A stretch of 64,000 bases of DNA from Microvirga sp. SRT01. GTDB lineage: Bacteria; Pseudomonadota; Alphaproteobacteria; Sphingomonadales; Sphingomonadaceae. Below, one piece after another: positions 1-8,978 of the stretch (within the stretch, counting starts at the first letter, position 1; each line of letters starts with the position of its first letter). The notes under the pieces were generated by a model. It was given only the letters and a program-made list of their open reading frames with translations, did no database searches and was not told the DNA's origin. The translations under genes were made by a program, and so were the position numbers. The DNA lies in NCBI GenBank assembly GCA_018139225.1, contig JAGSNX010000001.1, positions 1,178,001-1,242,000 of the forward strand, in the 5' to 3' direction.

Positions 1-602
1 GGATGGATGCCGGCGCACGCGGTGTAGAGCGCCAGCTTGCCGATCGGGATCCCCATGCCGCCGGCGCCCTGATCGCCCAGACCCAGGATACGCTCGCCAT
101 CGCTGACGACGATCACCTTCACGCGGTCGAGCGCGGGATCGGCGAGGATGTCGGCGATCTTGTCGCGATTGGGATAGCTCAGGAACAGCCCGCGCGGACG
201 CCGCCAGATCTCGCTGAACCGCTCGCATCCTTCCCCCACCGTCGGCGTATAGACCAGCGGCAGCATGCGCGGCAGGTCGTGCTGCACCAGCGCGTGGAAC
301 AGCACCTCGTTCGAATCCTGCAACTCGCGCAGAAAGGCGTAGCGATGGAAATCGTCCGCCATGCCCTCCAGCGCCCGCCGCCGCCGTGCGATCTGGCTGT
401 CGAGCGTACCGACATGCGGCGGCAACAGTCCATGCAGGCCGAGCACGTCGCGCTCCGCTTCCGTAAAGGCCGTACCCTTGTTGGTCAGTGGATCGCCGAG
501 CAGGGCACGTGCGGCGGCATGGGCGTGGGGGGCGATGTCGGGTCTCCCGTGGGTGTCAGAAGCGCAGGCTGAGCCAGCCGGCGAAGAAATCGGAACTGGC
601 AT
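1..602 (-). CDS. maeA: NAD-dependent malic enzyme, N-terminal part (cut by window edge)
   Basis: Oxidative decarboxylation of malate to pyruvate in the cytosol. About 200 N-terminal residues are visible; the NAD-binding half lies off the left edge. The translation carries the malic-enzyme signatures TPTVGEGCERFSEIWRRPRG and GLGDQGAGGMGIPIGK, plus an N-terminal LGDPLTNKGTAFTEAER block. The first in-frame ATG is at 602, which would overlap the 3' end of the porin gene by 47 bases; I see no ATG, GTG or TTG between it and the conserved region, so this start is favoured but not certain. It follows dctA and the porin on the same strand, which fits use of imported C4-dicarboxylates. The short single-domain form is inferred from the N-terminus only. 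Confidence 0.85.
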   Translation of the reverse strand, partial: MPVPISSPAGSACASDTHGRPDIAPHAHAAARALLGDPLTNKGTAFTEAERDVLGLHGLLPPHVGTLDSQIARRRRALEGMADDFHRYAFLRELQDSNEVLFHALVQHDLPRMLPLVYTPTVGEGCERFSEIWRRPRGLFLSYPNRDKIADILADPALDRVKVIVVSDGERILGLGDQGAGGMGIPIGKLALYTACAGIH

Positions 603-2079
603 AGCCCGCGCGCGTCAGCGACGGCCCAGCCTGCAAATGCTCGTAGCGGCCCGTGAACGAGACGCGAGGGGTGATCGTCCACACGATCTGTGCGCGCGTG
701 GTGTCCGCGATCTTGCGCGCGGTGACGTTCTGCGTGCCCGCGAACGCGGTGCCGTTGGCGCGGTAGACCGCGTCGCGCACGTCGTCGCGCCACGACCATT
801 GATACTCGACCGTTGCACGCACGCCCTTCAGCGGGGTAAAGGTGAAGTTCGGCGCGACGGCGATGAAGTTCGTCGGCGTCGCGAACAGCTGATAGCTGTA
901 ATAGATGTTGTTGCCGAACGGAGCGAGCGCCGTGCGCAACGTGCCCGTCCCATAGGAACCGCCGCCGCTGCCGTAATCGGCGTGGATGCCGATGCGCGGC
1001 GCGGTCCGGTCCTTGCCCAGACGATAGGTCTGCGCGGCGAAGACCTGCCACGCCGACAGATTCCGGCCGTTGTAGCTGCCACCCTGATAGTTCACCGTCC
1101 AATCGAGATTCACCGGACCGGCATCACCGTACAGATGCACCCCGTAGAAGCTGCGTTCCTCGCGCGCGGTGGTCCGGCCCCACACCGCATTGCGGTTGCG
1201 CAGCCGCCAGACGAAGGGATCGAGGTACAGCTTCGATCCGCCGAACAGCGACGTCGGCAGCACGACGCCGGTCGACACGCCCGAGAAGCGCCGCGCCTTG
1301 TCGACATTGTCGTCGCTGGTGCCACCCAGCCCCAGCGCCGTCGTGTAATAGTCGAAGAAGTCCGCGCGCAGCGTCTTGCCGCGCGTCCACGCCCGAACGC
1401 CGTTATAGACGAAGAAGATCGTATTGTTGTCACGGGGCACGACCATCAGGTTCGGGCCATCGGCAAAGGTCTGGCGACCATAGCGGATGCCGACGTCGAT
1501 CCCCTCGACCTGCGCCGTGGCGTCGACGAAGGATTGCTGCACGACCAGATCGTTGCGGAGCGTGCCCGCGACATTGCCCAGGTTCTGGCCCGCCAGCCCG
1601 CCATGCGCGATCTCGCCATACGCACGGAAATGCGGACCGACATGCAGGTCGGCGCCGCCGACGATGCGGTTGATATCCTGCCGCTGCGCCTCCGCCTCGC
1701 GCAGGTTCGGGTTGGTGGTGGCGTTGACGCGCAGGCGGAACTCGCCGGACAGCGTCAGGTAAACGTCGCCGTCGCTGTCGATCGGGATGTACTTCAGCCG
1801 GTCGAGCACGTCGTCCCGCTTCTTCGGGTCGCGGAAGCGCGTCCAGTTCTCGACCCAGCGCGACTGGTTGTAGCCGCCGTTGGTGACGCCGTCGCCCGCG
1901 CCCTCCCCCGGATAGGATTCCGACAGCGGCGCGGCCGCGGTGGGGTCGGTACGCTCCTTCGGCGCGATCGGCTGGCCCTGCGGTGCCGGAACGGTCTGCG
2001 CGAGTGCCGGACCGGCGAGCAGAAGCGCGATCGTGGGGGTGGCACCACCAAGGGCGCGTCGAAATCTGGTCATCGTCAT
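556..2079 (-). CDS. Alginate-export-family outer-membrane porin
   Basis: A predicted outer-membrane beta-barrel of 507 residues with a cleavable signal peptide (hydrophobic stretch ending near ALAQ, residues 22-28). A short Pro/Thr-rich linker follows, then alternating barrel strands up to a terminal aromatic residue (ending LSLRF), as expected for substrates of the Bam machinery. Phrases such as YLTLSGEFRLRVN, LRNDLVVQQSFVD and GSKLYLDPFVWRLRNRNAVWG are typical of the sphingomonad group of alginate-export (AlgE-like) porins. The true substrate is unknown. Its place 58 bases downstream of dctA and directly before malic enzyme on the same strand suggests carriage of small carboxylates rather than alginate; that is inference. 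Confidence 0.85.
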   Translation of the reverse strand: MTMTRFRRALGGATPTIALLLAGPALAQTVPAPQGQPIAPKERTDPTAAAPLSESYPGEGAGDGVTNGGYNQSRWVENWTRFRDPKKRDDVLDRLKYIPIDSDGDVYLTLSGEFRLRVNATTNPNLREAEAQRQDINRIVGGADLHVGPHFRAYGEIAHGGLAGQNLGNVAGTLRNDLVVQQSFVDATAQVEGIDVGIRYGRQTFADGPNLMVVPRDNNTIFFVYNGVRAWTRGKTLRADFFDYYTTALGLGGTSDDNVDKARRFSGVSTGVVLPTSLFGGSKLYLDPFVWRLRNRNAVWGRTTAREERSFYGVHLYGDAGPVNLDWTVNYQGGSYNGRNLSAWQVFAAQTYRLGKDRTAPRIGIHADYGSGGGSYGTGTLRTALAPFGNNIYYSYQLFATPTNFIAVAPNFTFTPLKGVRATVEYQWSWRDDVRDAVYRANGTAFAGTQNVTARKIADTTRAQIVWTITPRVSFTGRYEHLQAGPSLTRAGYASSDFFAGWLSLRF

Positions 2080-2137
2080 TCTTCCTGGTGAAAGTCGCTG
2101 TCAGGTGCGCGATAGATGGCGCAGGTTAAGGGGCCGC

Positions 2138-3466
2138 TTACTCGGCGGCGACCACCCCCGACGGCAGGTCTTCCACCGGCGGCAACTCGCCGCGCAGCGC
2201 CGCGTCGAACTGCGTCCTGTCGAGCTGGCCTTCCCAGCGCGACACCACCACCGTCGCCACCGCATTGCCGATGAAGTTGGTCAGGCTGCGGCACTCGCTC
2301 ATGAACCGGTCCACGCCCAGGATCAGCGCCATGCCCGCGACCGGCACCGTCGGCACGATCGACAGCGTCGCGGCCAGCGTGATGAAGCCCGCGCCGGTCA
2401 CGCCCGCCGCACCCTTGGACGACAGCATCGCCACGCCCAGCAGCAACAACTGCTGACCCAGCGTCAGGTCGACGTTGCACGCCTGCGCGATGAACAGCGC
2501 CGCCAGCGTCATGTAGATGTTGGTGCCGTCCAGGTTGAAGCTGTAGCCGGTCGGCACGACGAGGCCGACGATCGACTTGGGGCAACCGGCCCGCTCCATC
2601 TTCTCGATCAGCGACGGCAGCGCGCTCTCCGACGACGAGGTGCCGAGCACCAGCAGCAATTCGGCCTTCAGGTACGCGATCAGGCGGAAGATCGAGAAGC
2701 CGCACATCCGCGCGACGAGGCCGAGCACGACGATCACGAACAGCAGCGACGTCAAATAGAAGGTGCCGACCAGCATCGCGAGATTGGCGAGCGCGCCCAC
2801 GCCGTACTTGCCGATCGTGAACGCCATCGCGCCGAACGCACCGATCGGCGCCGCCTTCATGACGATGCCCACCAGCTTGAAGAACGCGATCGACACGTCG
2901 TTCAGCACGTCGAGCACCTTGTTGCCGCGGTCGCCGATCAGCGCCAGACTGACGCCGAACAGGATCGACACGAACAGCACCTGGAGGATGTTGCCCTCGG
3001 TCATCGACGACAGGAACGTGTCGGGGATGATGCCCGTCAGGAACCCGGTGATCGTCGTGTCGTGCGCCTTCGCCGCGAACTCGCTGACTTTCGTGGTGTC
3101 GAGCGTCGCGGGATCGATGTTCAACCCCGCGCCCGGCCGGACGACATTCGCCACGATCAGGCCGACGATCAGCGCCAGCGTGGAAAAGAACAGGAAGTAG
3201 ATGAACGCCTTGCCGGCGACGCGACCGACCGCGGCCAGATCGCGCATGCCGGCGATGCCGGTAACGATCGTCAGGAAGATGACGGGGGCGATGACCATCT
3301 TCACCAGCTTGATGAAGGCGTCGCCGATCGGCTTCAGCGCTTCGCCCGTCGCCGGTGCGAAATGGCCCAGCGTCACGCCTGCCGCGATCGCGATCAGCAC
3401 CTGGATGTACAGTTGCGCATACCAGGGCTTGGGAGCCGGGGGCGCCGGCAGGTCGGAAATGTTCAT
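2138..3466 (-). CDS. dctA: C4-dicarboxylate/proton symporter DctA
   Basis: Inner-membrane symporter of the DAACS family, importing succinate, fumarate and malate. The 442-residue length is normal for DctA. The N-terminus ([20 protein letters not shown]), the serine-rich reentrant segment [13 protein letters not shown] and the [19 protein letters not shown] segment are all family hallmarks. An AAAGG-type ribosome-binding site lies a few bases upstream of the ATG at 3466. The gene diverges from dctB/dctD across a 234-base gap that contains an inverted repeat of DctD-site type (3656-3673). The porin and malic enzyme follow on the same strand, probably in one transcript. Confidence 0.95.
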   Translation of the reverse strand: MNISDLPAPPAPKPWYAQLYIQVLIAIAAGVTLGHFAPATGEALKPIGDAFIKLVKMVIAPVIFLTIVTGIAGMRDLAAVGRVAGKAFIYFLFFSTLALIVGLIVANVVRPGAGLNIDPATLDTTKVSEFAAKAHDTTITGFLTGIIPDTFLSSMTEGNILQVLFVSILFGVSLALIGDRGNKVLDVLNDVSIAFFKLVGIVMKAAPIGAFGAMAFTIGKYGVGALANLAMLVGTFYLTSLLFVIVVLGLVARMCGFSIFRLIAYLKAELLLVLGTSSSESALPSLIEKMERAGCPKSIVGLVVPTGYSFNLDGTNIYMTLAALFIAQACNVDLTLGQQLLLLGVAMLSSKGAAGVTGAGFITLAATLSIVPTVPVAGMALILGVDRFMSECRSLTNFIGNAVATVVVSRWEGQLDRTQFDAALRGELPPVEDLPSGVVAAE

Positions 3467-3655
3467 GGTCAGCCTTTCATCCTCTCGTCAGGCATCCCCG
3501 GCTTCTGGCGGCGGATCGATGCCCGCGGATACTGACCCGGATCGGGATCGCGGCCAAACACCGCTACGGAAAATACCATATCTTTAATTTTCAGATACTT
3601 GGCGAAATCCGGATCGCGACGAACGTGCCGATATTCGCCCTAGCCGACCAGCCTT

Positions 3656-3673
3656 GTGCAAGATGTTGCACAG
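3656..3673. promoter_or_regulatory. Inverted repeat, possible DctD-type operator
   Basis: TGTGCAAGATGTTGCACA is a perfect 7-bp inverted repeat with a 4-base spacer, lying between dctA and dctB. From memory, DctD sites in rhizobia have a similar TGTGC...GCACA form. It would sit about 190 bases upstream of the dctA start, a distance suited to an upstream activator site. It also coincides with a possible GTG start for dctB at 3656, which argues that the real dctB start is the ATG at 3701. Confidence 0.5.
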
Positions 3674-3700
3674 TCCGGAACCGCATCGTACACGCCGATC

Positions 3701-5383
3701 ATGGTCGTTCCCCTGCCCGGCCGCCGCTTCGGCTGGCTGCTCGCCGCGATGCTTGCGGGGCTGTTGGTGGCGTGGGGCGTCGGCTTGGTCGTCGAGCGTC
3801 GCGCGCGGGCCACGCTGACCGCAACCACCGCCGCCGACGCCCGCCTGCGCCAGGCTTTGCTGGCGAGCGAAGTCGCGCGTTTCCGCCTGTTGCCGCTGGC
3901 CTTGTCCGACGACCGCGACGTCATCGCGGCGCTGGCCGGATCGCCCGCCGCCACCCGCGCGCTCGACCGCAAGCTGGAGGCGCTGAAGGCCGACACCGGC
4001 GCCGCCGTCATCTATTTCGTCGGTCGCGACGGCCGCGCCATCGCCGCGAGCAACTGGCGGGAGCCGCGCAGCTTCGTCGGCAACGACTATCGCTTCCGCC
4101 GCTATTATCGCGACGCGCTGCTCACCGGGGCGGGCGAGCAGTTCGCGCTCGGCACGGTCAGCCGCCGGCCGGGTCTCTATCTCAGCCGGCGCAGCGCCGC
4201 CGGCGGCGTGGTGGTCGTGAAGCTCGAATTCGACGCGATCGAGCGACAGTGGCGCGCGGCGGGTGGCATCACCTACGTCACCGACCGTAGCGGCATCGTG
4301 CTCGTCTCCAGCCGCCCGGCATGGCGCTTCGCCGCCACGCGGCCGATCGCGCCCGCGGCGGCGGCGGCGGAGCGTGCCGACCTGTTCGTCAAGGCGCTGC
4401 TCCCGGCACCGCCGCGTCCGTCCGGCACCATCACCGTCACGACGGAGCCGAATCCCGCTGGCTGGCGCGTCACGCTGATCCAGTCGACTCGACCGATCGC
4501 CGGTGGCGTCCGCATCGCGAAGATCGCGGCCCTGCTGGCGACGTTGGTTGTGGCCGCGATCGGCTGGGCCTTGCGGGAGCGGGGTCGCCGCCGCACCGAA
4601 CGGACACTGGCGCTGGAAAGCGCGGTCGCCGAACGCACCGCCGATCTCAGCCGGGAGATCGAGGAGCGCGCCGCCGCCGAGGCCCGCGCCGACGACCTGC
4701 GCGAAGGATTGCGGCAGGCGAACCGCCTCGCCGCGCTGGGCCAGATCACCGCCAGCGTCGCGCATGAAACCGCGCAGCCGGTCGCGGCGATCCGCAATTA
4801 CGCCGCCAGCGGCGAACAACTGCTCGATCGCGGCGATGTGGAGGCGGTGCGCGGCAACCTCCACGCCATCGCGCGCCTGACCGAGCGGATCGGCAGCGTG
4901 ACCAGCGAACTGCGCGGGTTCGCGCGCAAGCGGACCGGCGCGATCGGGCCGGTACCGCTCGCGGAGGTCATCGACGGTGCGCGCCTGATCCTGAAGGAGC
5001 GGCTGTCGCGAATCGCCTTGTCTCTGCCGACGATCCCGCCCGGCCTGCTGGTGATCGCCGGCCGCGTCCGGCTGGAACAGGTGCTGGTGAACCTTCTCCA
5101 GAACGCGACCGAGGCGCTGGCGGAAACCCCGGGCCCGGCGATCGTGCTGACGCTGGCGGTGGAGGCGGGCATCGTGCGGCTGCGCGTCACCGACAACGGC
5201 CCCGGCATCGCCGCCGACGTGGCGGACCGCATCTTCACGCCCTTCGTCACCAGTCGCCCGAGCGGCCTCGGCCTCGGCCTCGTCATCTCGCAGGACATCA
5301 TGACCGACCTTGACGGCACGCTGCGGCTGATCCCCACCCCGGCGGGGGCCTGTTTCGAGATCGAGTTGAGGCGCGCATCATGA
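3701..5383 (+). CDS. dctB: DctB-like sensor histidine kinase
   Basis: Membrane-bound sensor kinase of the two-component system expected to control dctA. It has a first membrane helix near the N-terminus (RFGWLLAAMLAGLLVAWGVG), a periplasmic sensor of about 240 residues, a second helix (AALLATLVVAAIGWAL), a coiled-coil (ERTADLSREIEERAAAEARA), the phosphoacceptor box SVAHETAQPVAAIRNYA, the N-box VNLLQNATEAL and the ATP lid DNGPGIA...GLGLGL. I chose the ATG at 3701, giving 560 residues; the longer reading from GTG 3656 would start inside the palindrome. The stop overlaps the start of the response regulator by 4 bases. No HAMP domain is evident, as in known DctB proteins. Confidence 0.9.
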   Translation: MVVPLPGRRFGWLLAAMLAGLLVAWGVGLVVERRARATLTATTAADARLRQALLASEVARFRLLPLALSDDRDVIAALAGSPAATRALDRKLEALKADTGAAVIYFVGRDGRAIAASNWREPRSFVGNDYRFRRYYRDALLTGAGEQFALGTVSRRPGLYLSRRSAAGGVVVVKLEFDAIERQWRAAGGITYVTDRSGIVLVSSRPAWRFAATRPIAPAAAAAERADLFVKALLPAPPRPSGTITVTTEPNPAGWRVTLIQSTRPIAGGVRIAKIAALLATLVVAAIGWALRERGRRRTERTLALESAVAERTADLSREIEERAAAEARADDLREGLRQANRLAALGQITASVAHETAQPVAAIRNYAASGEQLLDRGDVEAVRGNLHAIARLTERIGSVTSELRGFARKRTGAIGPVPLAEVIDGARLILKERLSRIALSLPTIPPGLLVIAGRVRLEQVLVNLLQNATEALAETPGPAIVLTLAVEAGIVRLRVTDNGPGIAADVADRIFTPFVTSRPSGLGLGLVISQDIMTDLDGTLRLIPTPAGACFEIELRRAS

Positions 5384-6672
5384 CCGAAATGCCCCGCGTC
5401 GCCCTCGTGGAGGATGACGAGGACCTGCGCGTCTCCACCGCGCAACTGCTGTCGCTCGGCGGCTTCGCGGTCGATGCCTTCCCCGCCGCCGCCCCTGCGC
5501 TGGCGGCGATCGACTCGGACTATCCGGGCGTCGTCGTCACCGACGTACGCATGCCGATGATGTCCGGCATCGAGCTGTTCCAGACATTGCGTACCCGCGA
5601 CCCGGAACTGCCGGTGATCCTCGTCACCGGCCATGCCGACGTGCCGATGGCGGTCGATGCCTTGCACGCGGGCGCATGGGACTTCCTCGCCAAGCCCTTC
5701 GATCCCGCCGCTCTCGTCGCCGCCGTCGCCCGCGCCGCCACCGCCCGTGCGCTGGCGCTCGACAACCGCCGCCTGCGCGCGCTGGCCAGCGAGGCGGACG
5801 AGTCGGGCTTGGTCGGCCGCTCCCCCGCGATCGTTCGCCTGCGCGAGATGATCCCGGTGCTCGCCAACGCCGACATCGACCTGCTGGTCGAGGGGGAGAC
5901 GGGCACCGGCAAGGAACTGCTCGCCCGCCTGATCCACCGCGCCGGCAAGCGCGCGCGCCACCGGTTCCTCGCGGTCGCCTGCGCCGCGTTGCCGGACGCG
6001 CTGCTCGAAAGCGAACTGTTCGCCGGCGTCGGTGACGGCAGCGTCGTCGCGGCCAGCCGGGGCACGCTGTTCCTCGACGATGTCGACCATGCGCAGCCGG
6101 GCTTGCAGGCGCGGCTGGTACAGTTGGTCGAGGAACGCTCCGTCCGCGGCTCACCGGTCGACATCCGCGTGATCGCCACGGCCGCCGAGGAGGCGCGGCG
6201 GGCGTCCGACGCGATCACCCCTGCCCTGCTCTACCGGCTGGCGGCGGTGCGCCTGCGGATGCCACCCCTGCACGAGCGGCGGGAGGACGTTCCGCTCCTG
6301 TTCGCGCACCTCGTCGACCTGTCAGCGGCGCGGCTGCGGCGACCGGTGCCGGCTCTTACGCAGGGCACGCGCGACCACCTGTCGCGGCACGATTGGCCCG
6401 GCAACGTGCGCGAACTGGCGCATTTCGCCGACCGCTTCGTGCTCGGCCTCGACGCGGAAGCCTCGGGGGCGACCCTGCCGCCCTCCACCGCGCCGCTGCC
6501 GGGCCGGGTCGCCGCATTCGAGCGCGAGGCGATCGTGGAGGCGGTGCTGGCCGTGGGCGGCGACGCAGGCGCGGCGATGGACAGGCTCGGTCTTCCGCGG
6601 AAGACCTTCTATTACAAGGTCCAGCGCCACGGCATCGACCTGAATGCACTCAGGCGGCGGGTGGAGCGATAA
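5380..6672 (+). CDS. dctD: DctD-like NtrC-family response regulator lacking the GAFTGA loop
   Basis: Cytoplasmic response regulator paired with the upstream DctB. Residues 1-120 form a receiver with the acidic EDDED cluster, phosphoacceptor Asp55 and Lys105. An AAA+ domain follows (Walker A GETGTGKE near 172, Walker B TLFLDD near 229-234), then a C-terminal Fis-type helix-turn-helix (GGDAGAAMDRLGLPRKTFYYKV). Between SELF (211-214) and the Walker B block there are only about 13 residues, where sigma-54 activators have about 23 including GAFTGA. That loop is absent and cannot be aligned. The domain order is intact otherwise and there is no frameshift, so this seems an evolved variant. It may activate or repress sigma-70 promoters. 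Confidence 0.85.
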   Translation: MTEMPRVALVEDDEDLRVSTAQLLSLGGFAVDAFPAAAPALAAIDSDYPGVVVTDVRMPMMSGIELFQTLRTRDPELPVILVTGHADVPMAVDALHAGAWDFLAKPFDPAALVAAVARAATARALALDNRRLRALASEADESGLVGRSPAIVRLREMIPVLANADIDLLVEGETGTGKELLARLIHRAGKRARHRFLAVACAALPDALLESELFAGVGDGSVVAASRGTLFLDDVDHAQPGLQARLVQLVEERSVRGSPVDIRVIATAAEEARRASDAITPALLYRLAAVRLRMPPLHERREDVPLLFAHLVDLSAARLRRPVPALTQGTRDHLSRHDWPGNVRELAHFADRFVLGLDAEASGATLPPSTAPLPGRVAAFEREAIVEAVLAVGGDAGAAMDRLGLPRKTFYYKVQRHGIDLNALRRRVER

Positions 6673-6678
6673 GGGGAG

Positions 6679-6755
6679 TGGTGGTCCCGGAGGGACTCGA
6701 ACCCCCGACGCCCACTTTAGGAAAGTGGCGCTCTGTCCAGCTGAGCTACGGAACC
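6679..6755 (-). tRNA. tRNA-Arg (anticodon CCT)
   Basis: On the minus strand the sequence folds as a standard cloverleaf. The acceptor stem GGTTCCG pairs with CGGGACC, the anticodon stem CCACT/AGTGG encloses the loop TTCCTAA with anticodon CCT, and GGTTCGAGTCC is the T arm. Discriminator A and CCA are encoded. It stands alone, converging on the end of the response-regulator gene. This tRNA reads the rare AGG arginine codon. Confidence 0.95.
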
Positions 6756-6947
6756 ACGCGAGGCCGCAGATACGCGCGGCGACGTCCAAAATCCAGACTC
6801 AGTTGAACGTCCCGGGCAGCGCCGTTTCCAAGGCCCGTGGAGCCCGACGTTTACGGACACCTGCATGGCGCCGGGACCCCGCCGGCGGATCGTGATCGAG
6901 GATCATCGGGGAAGCGCCGCAGGCTGCCCTGCCCCGCTCCTGCGGAG

Positions 6948-7433
6948 TCACTTCTTCCGCTTGAAGTCCACGCTGACCACGTTCGACCCGTCCTCGACCG
7001 GCGTCGCGATCGGGCCGTCATTCTCCGCCGCGTCATGCGCTTCGGGGCCGTCGTCCGGCCCCTCCAGCGCCTGGAAACGCAGCTCGAAGTTCACCGCCGG
7101 GTCGTGGAACCCGGTGATCGCCGAATACGGAATCACCAGCTTCGACGGCACCTGGTTAAAGCTCAACCCGACCGAAAACCGCTCGTCGTCGACGATCAGG
7201 TCCCAATACCGGTTCTGGAGGACGATCGTCATCTCGTCCGGAAACCGTTCGATCAGGCGCTTCGGAATGTCGACACCCGGCCCTTGCGTCTTGAAGGTGA
7301 TGTAGAAATGATGCTCGCCGGGCAGCGCTCCGGCTTCCTGCACCGATCCGAGCACGCGGCCGACCACGGCGCGCAAAGCCTCCTGGACGATCTCGTCATA
7401 AGGGATCAGGCTGTCTGGAAGGCCATCGGTCAT
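6948..7433 (-). CDS. sspB: SspB-like ClpXP adaptor protein
   Basis: About 161 residues of the alphaproteobacterial SspB family, which delivers ssrA-tagged proteins to the ClpXP protease. The N-terminal part ([21 protein letters not shown]) and the substrate-binding beta fold with [27 protein letters not shown] and FSVGLSFN match that family. The C-terminal tail is acidic ([15 protein letters not shown]), then ends in a basic VSVDFKRKK, the expected position of the ClpX-binding tail. The ATG at 7433 is preferred over one 36 bases upstream because [13 protein letters not shown] is the typical start. It is divergent from hisB, with 74 bases between. Confidence 0.85.
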   Translation of the reverse strand: MTDGLPDSLIPYDEIVQEALRAVVGRVLGSVQEAGALPGEHHFYITFKTQGPGVDIPKRLIERFPDEMTIVLQNRYWDLIVDDERFSVGLSFNQVPSKLVIPYSAITGFHDPAVNFELRFQALEGPDDGPEAHDAAENDGPIATPVEDGSNVVSVDFKRKK

Positions 7434-7507
7434 GGCGCTTGGGTAGGCGTCCACCTTCCCTGCCGTCAAGATTGCATCGCCTCGCGCGCTCGTTAAGGGA
7501 TGCCGCC

Positions 7508-8095
7508 ATGCGTACCGCCACGATCACCCGCGACACCAGCGAGACGAAGATCGCCGTCACCGTCGATCTCGACGGCACCGGCCTCTACGACATCGACACG
7601 GGCGTCGGTTTCTTCGACCATATGCTCGAACAGTTGTCGCGCCATTCGCTGATCGACCTGCATGTCCGCACCAAAGGCGACCTGCACATCGACCAGCACC
7701 ACACGGTCGAGGATACCGGCATCGCGATCGGCGAGGCGGTGGCGAAGGCGCTCGGCGACAAGCGCGGGATCGTCCGCTACGGCGACGCGCTCAGCCCGAT
7801 GGACGAGACGCTGACCCGCGTCGCGCTCGATATCTCCGGCCGGCCGTGGCTCGTCTGGAAGACGGAGTTCAGCCAGAAACGTCTCGGCGAGATGGACACG
7901 GAGATGTTCCAGCACTGGTTCCACAGCTTTGCGCAGGCGGCCGGCATCACGCTCCATGTCGAGACGCTGCACGGCGAGAACAATCACCACATCGCCGAAA
8001 GCGCGTTCAAGGGCCTCGCCCGCGCGCTGCGCAAGGCGATCGAGATCGACCCGCGCAAGAGCGACGCCATTCCCTCGACGAAAGGCACCCTATGA
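7508..8095 (+). CDS. hisB: Imidazoleglycerol-phosphate dehydratase
   Basis: Histidine biosynthesis, dehydrating imidazole glycerol phosphate to imidazole acetol phosphate. The 195-residue monofunctional form carries both metal-binding His motifs: [14 protein letters not shown] in the first half and [18 protein letters not shown] in the second. Other family blocks are [16 protein letters not shown] and the C-terminal [10 protein letters not shown]. The ATG at 7508 gives the normal N-terminus. The stop overlaps the next gene (yciI-like) in an ATGA, so it heads the translationally coupled his operon. Confidence 0.97.
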   Translation: MRTATITRDTSETKIAVTVDLDGTGLYDIDTGVGFFDHMLEQLSRHSLIDLHVRTKGDLHIDQHHTVEDTGIAIGEAVAKALGDKRGIVRYGDALSPMDETLTRVALDISGRPWLVWKTEFSQKRLGEMDTEMFQHWFHSFAQAAGITLHVETLHGENNHHIAESAFKGLARALRKAIEIDPRKSDAIPSTKGTL

Positions 8096-8376
8096 TCCTC
8101 GTCCTGCTCCATTACGTCGTCCCGACCGAAACGATCGACGCGCACCGCGCCGCGCACCTCGACTGGCTCCATGCCGGCGTCGAGGCGGGGATGCTGCTGG
8201 CGGCCGGGCGTCAGGTGCCGCTGACCGGCGGCATATTCCTCTGCCGCGGCGAGCGGGACGCGGTCGAGGCGTGGGCGAAGACCGATCCGTTCGCGATCCA
8301 CGGCCTCGCCGAGTACAGCTTCACCGAGGTCGCGACGTCGGTGGTCGCGCCGGGACTCGAAGCGCTGAAGGGATGA
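8092..8376 (+). CDS. YciI-family protein inside the his operon
   Basis: A 94-residue protein of the YciI-like dimeric ferredoxin-fold family. It shows the family pattern of an N-terminal strand (ILVLLHYV), a conserved H..HLDWL helix and the central Asp/His region [14 protein letters not shown]. Family members are proposed small-molecule enzymes, but the reaction here is unknown. It overlaps hisB upstream and hisH downstream by 4 bases each, so it must be made together with them. A role tied to histidine or purine side-products would be guesswork. Confidence 0.85.
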   Translation: MILVLLHYVVPTETIDAHRAAHLDWLHAGVEAGMLLAAGRQVPLTGGIFLCRGERDAVEAWAKTDPFAIHGLAEYSFTEVATSVVAPGLEALKG

Positions 8377-8978
8377 CGCTGGCCCTGATCGATTACGGCG
8401 CGGGCAACCTCCATTCGGTCGCCAACGCCCTGCGCGCGGCCGGGTGCGATGACCTGACGATCACCGCCGATCCGGACGTGGTCGCCCGCGCCGACCGCAT
8501 CGTCCTGCCCGGCGTCGGCGCGTTCGGTGCGTGTTCGGCGGCGTTGCGCGGCATCGACGGCATGGTCGAGGCGATGGACCGCCGCGCCCGCACCGAGGGG
8601 ACGCCGTTCCTCGGCGTCTGCGTCGGCATGCAGTTGATGGCCGATGCCGGCGAGGAGATGGGCACCCATCCCGGCCTCGGCTGGATACCGGGCCGCGTCC
8701 GCCGGCTGGAACCCGCGACGATGGAGGCGAAGGTCCCGCACATGGGCTGGAACGACGTCGTCCCCCTCGCGGAGCATCCGCTGGTGCAGCCGGGCGAGGC
8801 CTATTTCCTCCACAGCTTCGCGTTCGAAGGCGACGACGTGATCGCCACCACCGACCACGCCGGCCCCGTCACCGCCGCGATCGGCCGCGACACGCTGCTC
8901 GGCGTGCAGTTCCATCCGGAGAAGAGCCAGTCCTACGGCCTCTCCCTCCTCACGAGATTCCTCGCATGGCGACCCTGA
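8373..8978 (+). CDS. hisH: Imidazole glycerol phosphate synthase, glutaminase subunit
   Basis: Class I glutamine amidotransferase that supplies ammonia to HisF. The catalytic triad is visible: Cys83 in GVCVGMQ, and His181/Glu183 in QFHPEKS. The N-terminal [16 protein letters not shown] block and PHMGWND are typical. At 201 residues it is normal length. It starts in an ATGA overlap with the yciI-like gene and overlaps hisA by 13 bases, so coupled translation with its neighbours is likely. Confidence 0.97.
   Translation: MTLALIDYGAGNLHSVANALRAAGCDDLTITADPDVVARADRIVLPGVGAFGACSAALRGIDGMVEAMDRRARTEGTPFLGVCVGMQLMADAGEEMGTHPGLGWIPGRVRRLEPATMEAKVPHMGWNDVVPLAEHPLVQPGEAYFLHSFAFEGDDVIATTDHAGPVTAAIGRDTLLGVQFHPEKSQSYGLSLLTRFLAWRP

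Noticed and set aside
1940..3535. Plus-strand frame opposite dctA and the porin start
   Set aside because: Low-complexity Arg/His/Gln sequence, shadow of dctA.
3467..3600. Possible sigma-54 promoter for dctA (GG/GC pair with 10-base spacing around the CCGGGTCAGTATCCGCG stretch)
   Set aside because: Only the GG and GC agree with the consensus; the rest does not, and the regulator lacks GAFTGA.
3575..3600. ATATCTTTAAT stretch near dctA as a second ArsR-type operator
   Set aside because: It matches only half of the met-operon dyad and is not itself palindromic.
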